From NCBI RefSeq assembly GCF_001189845.1, contig NZ_LFLZ01000013.1:1-64000 (forward strand): DNA of 64,000 nucleotides. Direction: 5' to 3'. This DNA is from Bradyrhizobium tropiciagri (GTDB lineage Bacteria > Pseudomonadota > Alphaproteobacteria > Rhizobiales > Xanthobacteraceae). The position numbers and the translations under genes are program-made. The notes beneath the pieces are model-generated. The model saw only the letters and a program-made list of their open reading frames with translations. It had not been told where the DNA came from and searched no databases. Positions within the stretch are counted from its first letter, which is position 1, and the number at the start of each line of letters is the position of its first letter. Positions 61,080 to 64,000 of the stretch are shown one piece after another.

Positions 61080-64000
61080 TCAGCCTCCGCGCACGCAAGC
61101 CAACAGGGCCTGCGCCGGGTGGGGCAGGCCGCGCCCATCGACGATCTTGACCTGCGACCGACAGGAATATCCAGTAGCGAGCAGACGGCCGCCCTGCGCC
61201 CATCGCGCCACCTGTTGGCTCCAGCTCATCGCATAGATTTGCTCCGACGTAGCGCGGTGCTCAGCCTCATGGCCATAGGTCCCCGCCATTCCGCAACAGC
61301 CTGAAGGTAGCACGCGCAGTGTCGCGCCTGCCGCGGCGAATGCCGCTTGCCAATCCTTCAGGCTGGATACGGCAAGCGATCGCTCCGAGCAGTGCGGCAG
61401 CAAGAAATACTCGTCGGCGGCGCTGGGCTTTCTCGAGATCGCATCGCGGTGGCGTGCGAGCCATTCCTGAAGCAGGAGCACAGGCGGCGGACGGACCGCT
61501 TCCGCCAGCATGTTGTAATCAGAGCGATAGGTCAGCGTCATGGACGCGTCGATGCCGACCAGTTCAATGCCGGTGGCGGCCAGCTCGCGCAGCATTGCGG
61601 CATTGCGCGATGCGGTGCGATCGAAGGCGCCGAGGAAGCCGTGCACGTGCAGCGGCTTGCCGTTCGGCAGGAACGGCGCGACGAACGGCTTGAAGCCCAT
61701 TTCCTGCATCAGATCGAGCACCGCCAGCACTACGTGCGTTTCGTACCAGCTCGTGAACGCGTCCTGTACCAGCACCACGCTGCGTGTGCGCTCTCCGGCT
61801 GGCAGCGCAGCCAGCGCCTCCGACGTTGCCATTGCGATTCCGCGCACCTCCAATGCCCGTGGCAATGAAACCCCGGAGAATTTCGGCGTGTGCACCAGGC
61901 CGATCGCCCGCATCGCGGCGCGACCCGCCGGGGTGTCGAGGAGTAAATTGTACAGCCATCCCACTTTGCCGAGCACCGGCAGCATTGCTTCCAGCGAGGT
62001 CACCATGTGATGGCGCACCGGCCGCAGATAGCGGCCGTAGTAGAGCTCGAGGAATTTTGCCCGGAACGTGGGGACATCGACCTTGATCGGGCACTGCCCG
62101 CTGCAGGATTTGCAGGCGAGGCAACCGTCCATCGCATCCATCACGGCGTGCGAGAAGTCGGGCGCACGGGACCACGTATTGCGCAACCGCGCGGGAAAAT
62201 CCCTCCAAAGCGTCCCGTTGCGAAGGGCGGCAGCTTCGGCGACGGGGTCGACACCGCGCGCGGCCAGTTGGCGCAGCCATTCGCGCGTGAGCGAGGCGCG
62301 TCCTTTCGGCGAATGCCGGCGATCGCGCGTCGCCTTGTAGGACGGACACATCGCCTCGTCGGCGTCCCAGGTGAAGCATGCGCCATTGCCATTGCAGTGG
62401 AGGGCCTCGTCATAGGCGGCGCGCACGGAGCGGGGGATAGTCCGGTCGAGCTGGCCGCGCGTCGTGAGCCCATCGATTGCGAGCAGCTTTCCATCCTCAG
62501 GCGCGGCGATCTTGCCTGGATTGAGCTGATTGCGCGGGTCGAACGTGGCCTTGATCGATTGCAGGGTCGGGTAGAGCGGGCCAAAAAAGCGCGGTGAGAA
62601 TTCGGAGCGAACGCCCTTGCCGTGCTCGCCCCACAGCAGCCCGCCATATTTCCTGGTGATCTGGACCACCTCTTCGGTGATCTCTCGGATCAGCACCTCC
62701 TGTGCCGGATCCTTCATGTCGATCGCAGGCCGCACGTGCAGCACGCCGGCATCGACGTGGCCGAACATGCCGTAAGTGAGGTTGCGGGCGTCTAGTGCAG
62801 CGCGGAACTCGGCGATGTAGTCGGCGAGGTGCTCCGGCGGGGCGGCGGTGTCCTCCACAAAGGGGATCGGCCGCTTGTCGCCCTGCATGTTGCCGAGCAG
62901 GCCGACCGATTTTTTTCGCATGTCCCAGATCGCGCCGACATCGGCTTCACCCCGCGCCACAGTAAAGCCACGGCGGCCGTGCGATGGCCTAGCGGACGTA
63001 AGCGCCCCGGTGACCTTGCGCACGGACGTCTCGACCTCGGCCTCGATGTCGCCGACGAATTCGACGAGGTTCACACCCGTAGCGCGCTGTCCGTCGTCTT
63101 CGGGAAAGTATTGCCGGACCGACTCCCAGATCACATCGCCCTGGGCGAGGCCCAGCACCTTGGAATCCACGGTCTCGATCGAGGCGGCGCCGAACCGGAT
63201 CAACTCCTGCGCATCGCGCAGGGCGGCGTCGAAGCTGTCATAGCGCACGTTGACCAGCGCGCTGTGCTTCGGGATCGGCACCACATTGAGCTTGGCTTCA
63301 GCGATCAGCGCCAGTGTGCCTTCGCTGCCGCACAGGATTGAGTTGAGGTTGAAGCGCCCGCGCTCATCGCGGATATGCGCGAGGTCGTAGCCGGTCAGGC
63401 ACCGGTTCAGCTTCGGGAAGTGAGCCGCGATCAGCTCCGCCTGCTCGCGCTGGATCGCATCGACCAACCGGTGAACCGCGCCGACGCGATCGCTGCGCTG
63501 CTTGATGTGCTGCAGTTCCTCGTCGTCCATCGCGCGCGAGGTCCAGACCGTGCCGTCCAGCAGCACGGTCGTCAGTTCCAGCACGTGATCACGCGTCTTG
63601 CCATAGAGGCAGGAACCCTGACCGCTGGCGTCGGTGCTGATCATGCCGCCGATCGTGGCGCGATTGGAGGTGGAGAGCTCCGGCGGAAAGAACAGGCCGT
63701 GTTCGGCGAGCGCAGCATTGAGCTGATCCTTCACCACGCCAGCCTGCACCCGCACCCAGCGCTCCCTGGGATTGATTTCGAGGATGCGGTTCATGTGGCG
63801 CGAGACGTCCACCACCAGGCCTTCGGTCAGCGATTGGCCATTGGTGCCGGTTCCGCCACCGCGCGGCGCGAACACGATATCCTCAAAGCGCTCTTCCGCT
63901 GTGACGCGCACGAGGCGCACCAGATCGTCGACGCTGCGCGGAAACGCGATGAGCTGCGGAAGCAGTTGGTAGATCGAGTTGTCGGTCGCCGAGACGATCC
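61080..64000 (-). CDS. YdiJ-like FAD/Fe-S D-2-hydroxyacid dehydrogenase, 5' end beyond the window
   Basis: The open frame extends past 64000 (reads IVSATDNSIYQLLPQLIAFP near the edge), so the N-terminus is missing. At least 973 residues are visible: an FAD-binding PCMH domain (FAPRGGGTGTNGQSL, GMISTDASGQGSCLYGKTRD), the FAD_oxidase C-terminal domain, a 4Fe-4S pair (GNGACFTWDADEAMCPS; GCLACKSCSGQCPIKVDV) and a C-terminal CCG-type domain with GCCGMAGTYGHE. E. coli YdiJ oxidises D-2-hydroxyglutarate. It converges on the lactonase gene with one base between stops. Confidence 0.9.
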   Translation of the reverse strand, partial: IVSATDNSIYQLLPQLIAFPRSVDDLVRLVRVTAEERFEDIVFAPRGGGTGTNGQSLTEGLVVDVSRHMNRILEINPRERWVRVQAGVVKDQLNAALAEHGLFFPPELSTSNRATIGGMISTDASGQGSCLYGKTRDHVLELTTVLLDGTVWTSRAMDDEELQHIKQRSDRVGAVHRLVDAIQREQAELIAAHFPKLNRCLTGYDLAHIRDERGRFNLNSILCGSEGTLALIAEAKLNVVPIPKHSALVNVRYDSFDAALRDAQELIRFGAASIETVDSKVLGLAQGDVIWESVRQYFPEDDGQRATGVNLVEFVGDIEAEVETSVRKVTGALTSARPSHGRRGFTVARGEADVGAIWDMRKKSVGLLGNMQGDKRPIPFVEDTAAPPEHLADYIAEFRAALDARNLTYGMFGHVDAGVLHVRPAIDMKDPAQEVLIREITEEVVQITRKYGGLLWGEHGKGVRSEFSPRFFGPLYPTLQSIKATFDPRNQLNPGKIAAPEDGKLLAIDGLTTRGQLDRTIPRSVRAAYDEALHCNGNGACFTWDADEAMCPSYKATRDRRHSPKGRASLTREWLRQLAARGVDPVAEAAALRNGTLWRDFPARLRNTWSRAPDFSHAVMDAMDGCLACKSCSGQCPIKVDVPTFRAKFLELYYGRYLRPVRHHMVTSLEAMLPVLGKVGWLYNLLLDTPAGRAAMRAIGLVHTPKFSGVSLPRALEVRGIAMATSEALAALPAGERTRSVVLVQDAFTSWYETHVVLAVLDLMQEMGFKPFVAPFLPNGKPLHVHGFLGAFDRTASRNAAMLRELAATGIELVGIDASMTLTYRSDYNMLAEAVRPPPVLLLQEWLARHRDAISRKPSAADEYFLLPHCSERSLAVSSLKDWQAAFAAAGATLRVLPSGCCGMAGTYGHEAEHRATSEQIYAMSWSQQVARWAQGGRLLATGYSCRSQVKIVDGRGLPHPAQALLACVRGG

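Overview
The window reads as chromosome of a slow-growing rhizobium, most likely Bradyrhizobium or a close relative. Pointers are the high GC, the flagellar set leading into cckA, heat-shock genes under ROSE-type RNA thermometers, CIRCE-like elements, and families of palindromic intergenic repeats. This placement rests on recognised gene families and layout, not on a database search.

Region 1 (1-7.1 kb) holds a partial fliO-like gene facing away from flgB-flgC-fliE-fliQ-fliR-flhB and the cell-cycle kinase gene cckA. Region 2 (7.3-24.1 kb) is mixed core and accessory genome: a Tim44-domain protein, secreted proteins, a DUF3606 protein, a GST, a leaderless-looking arsR with its partner, a class I fumarase and a Kazal-domain protein. 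It also contains a TetR unit that appears to control a carotenoid-cleavage oxygenase and two membrane proteins through four copies of one operator, a SET-domain protein, and an Rrf2 (NsrR-like) regulator paired with a truncated globin.

Region 3 (24.3-43.75 kb) looks like an acquired and partly decayed island. It starts with a P4-type integrase and an AlpA-like gene, followed by a 28-bp copy of a tRNA-Ser 3' end. Its body is a stress cluster: sHSP-sHSP-groEL without groES under a CIRCE-like element, a ROSE-controlled sHSP pair, a ROSE-preceded small ORF joined to rpoH, divergent degP and groESL around a second CIRCE-like element, a third ROSE-sHSP unit, two-component genes and small unknown proteins. 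It ends with a Lar-like protein and a TetR gene lacking its DNA-binding half.

Region 4 (44.2-57.8 kb) is an acyl-CoA catabolic locus: solute-binding protein, three enoyl-CoA hydratases, a biotin-dependent acyl-CoA carboxylase (two subunits), a thiolase-like protein with a DUF35 partner, two acyl-CoA ligases and a TetR regulator. Three near-identical palindromes sit at its promoters and mark a single regulon. Region 5 (58.4-64 kb) has an IclR regulator with a palindromic operator, a signal-bearing amidohydrolase, an SMP-30/gluconolactonase-like protein and a convergent YdiJ-like FAD/Fe-S oxidoreductase that runs off the window.

Several genes (cckA, the carotenoid oxygenase, a membrane protein, the AlpA-like gene, a receiver fragment and possibly two small ORFs) are each broken by what looks like a single missing base, usually in a short homopolymer. 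This may be a sequencing or assembly artefact rather than biology.
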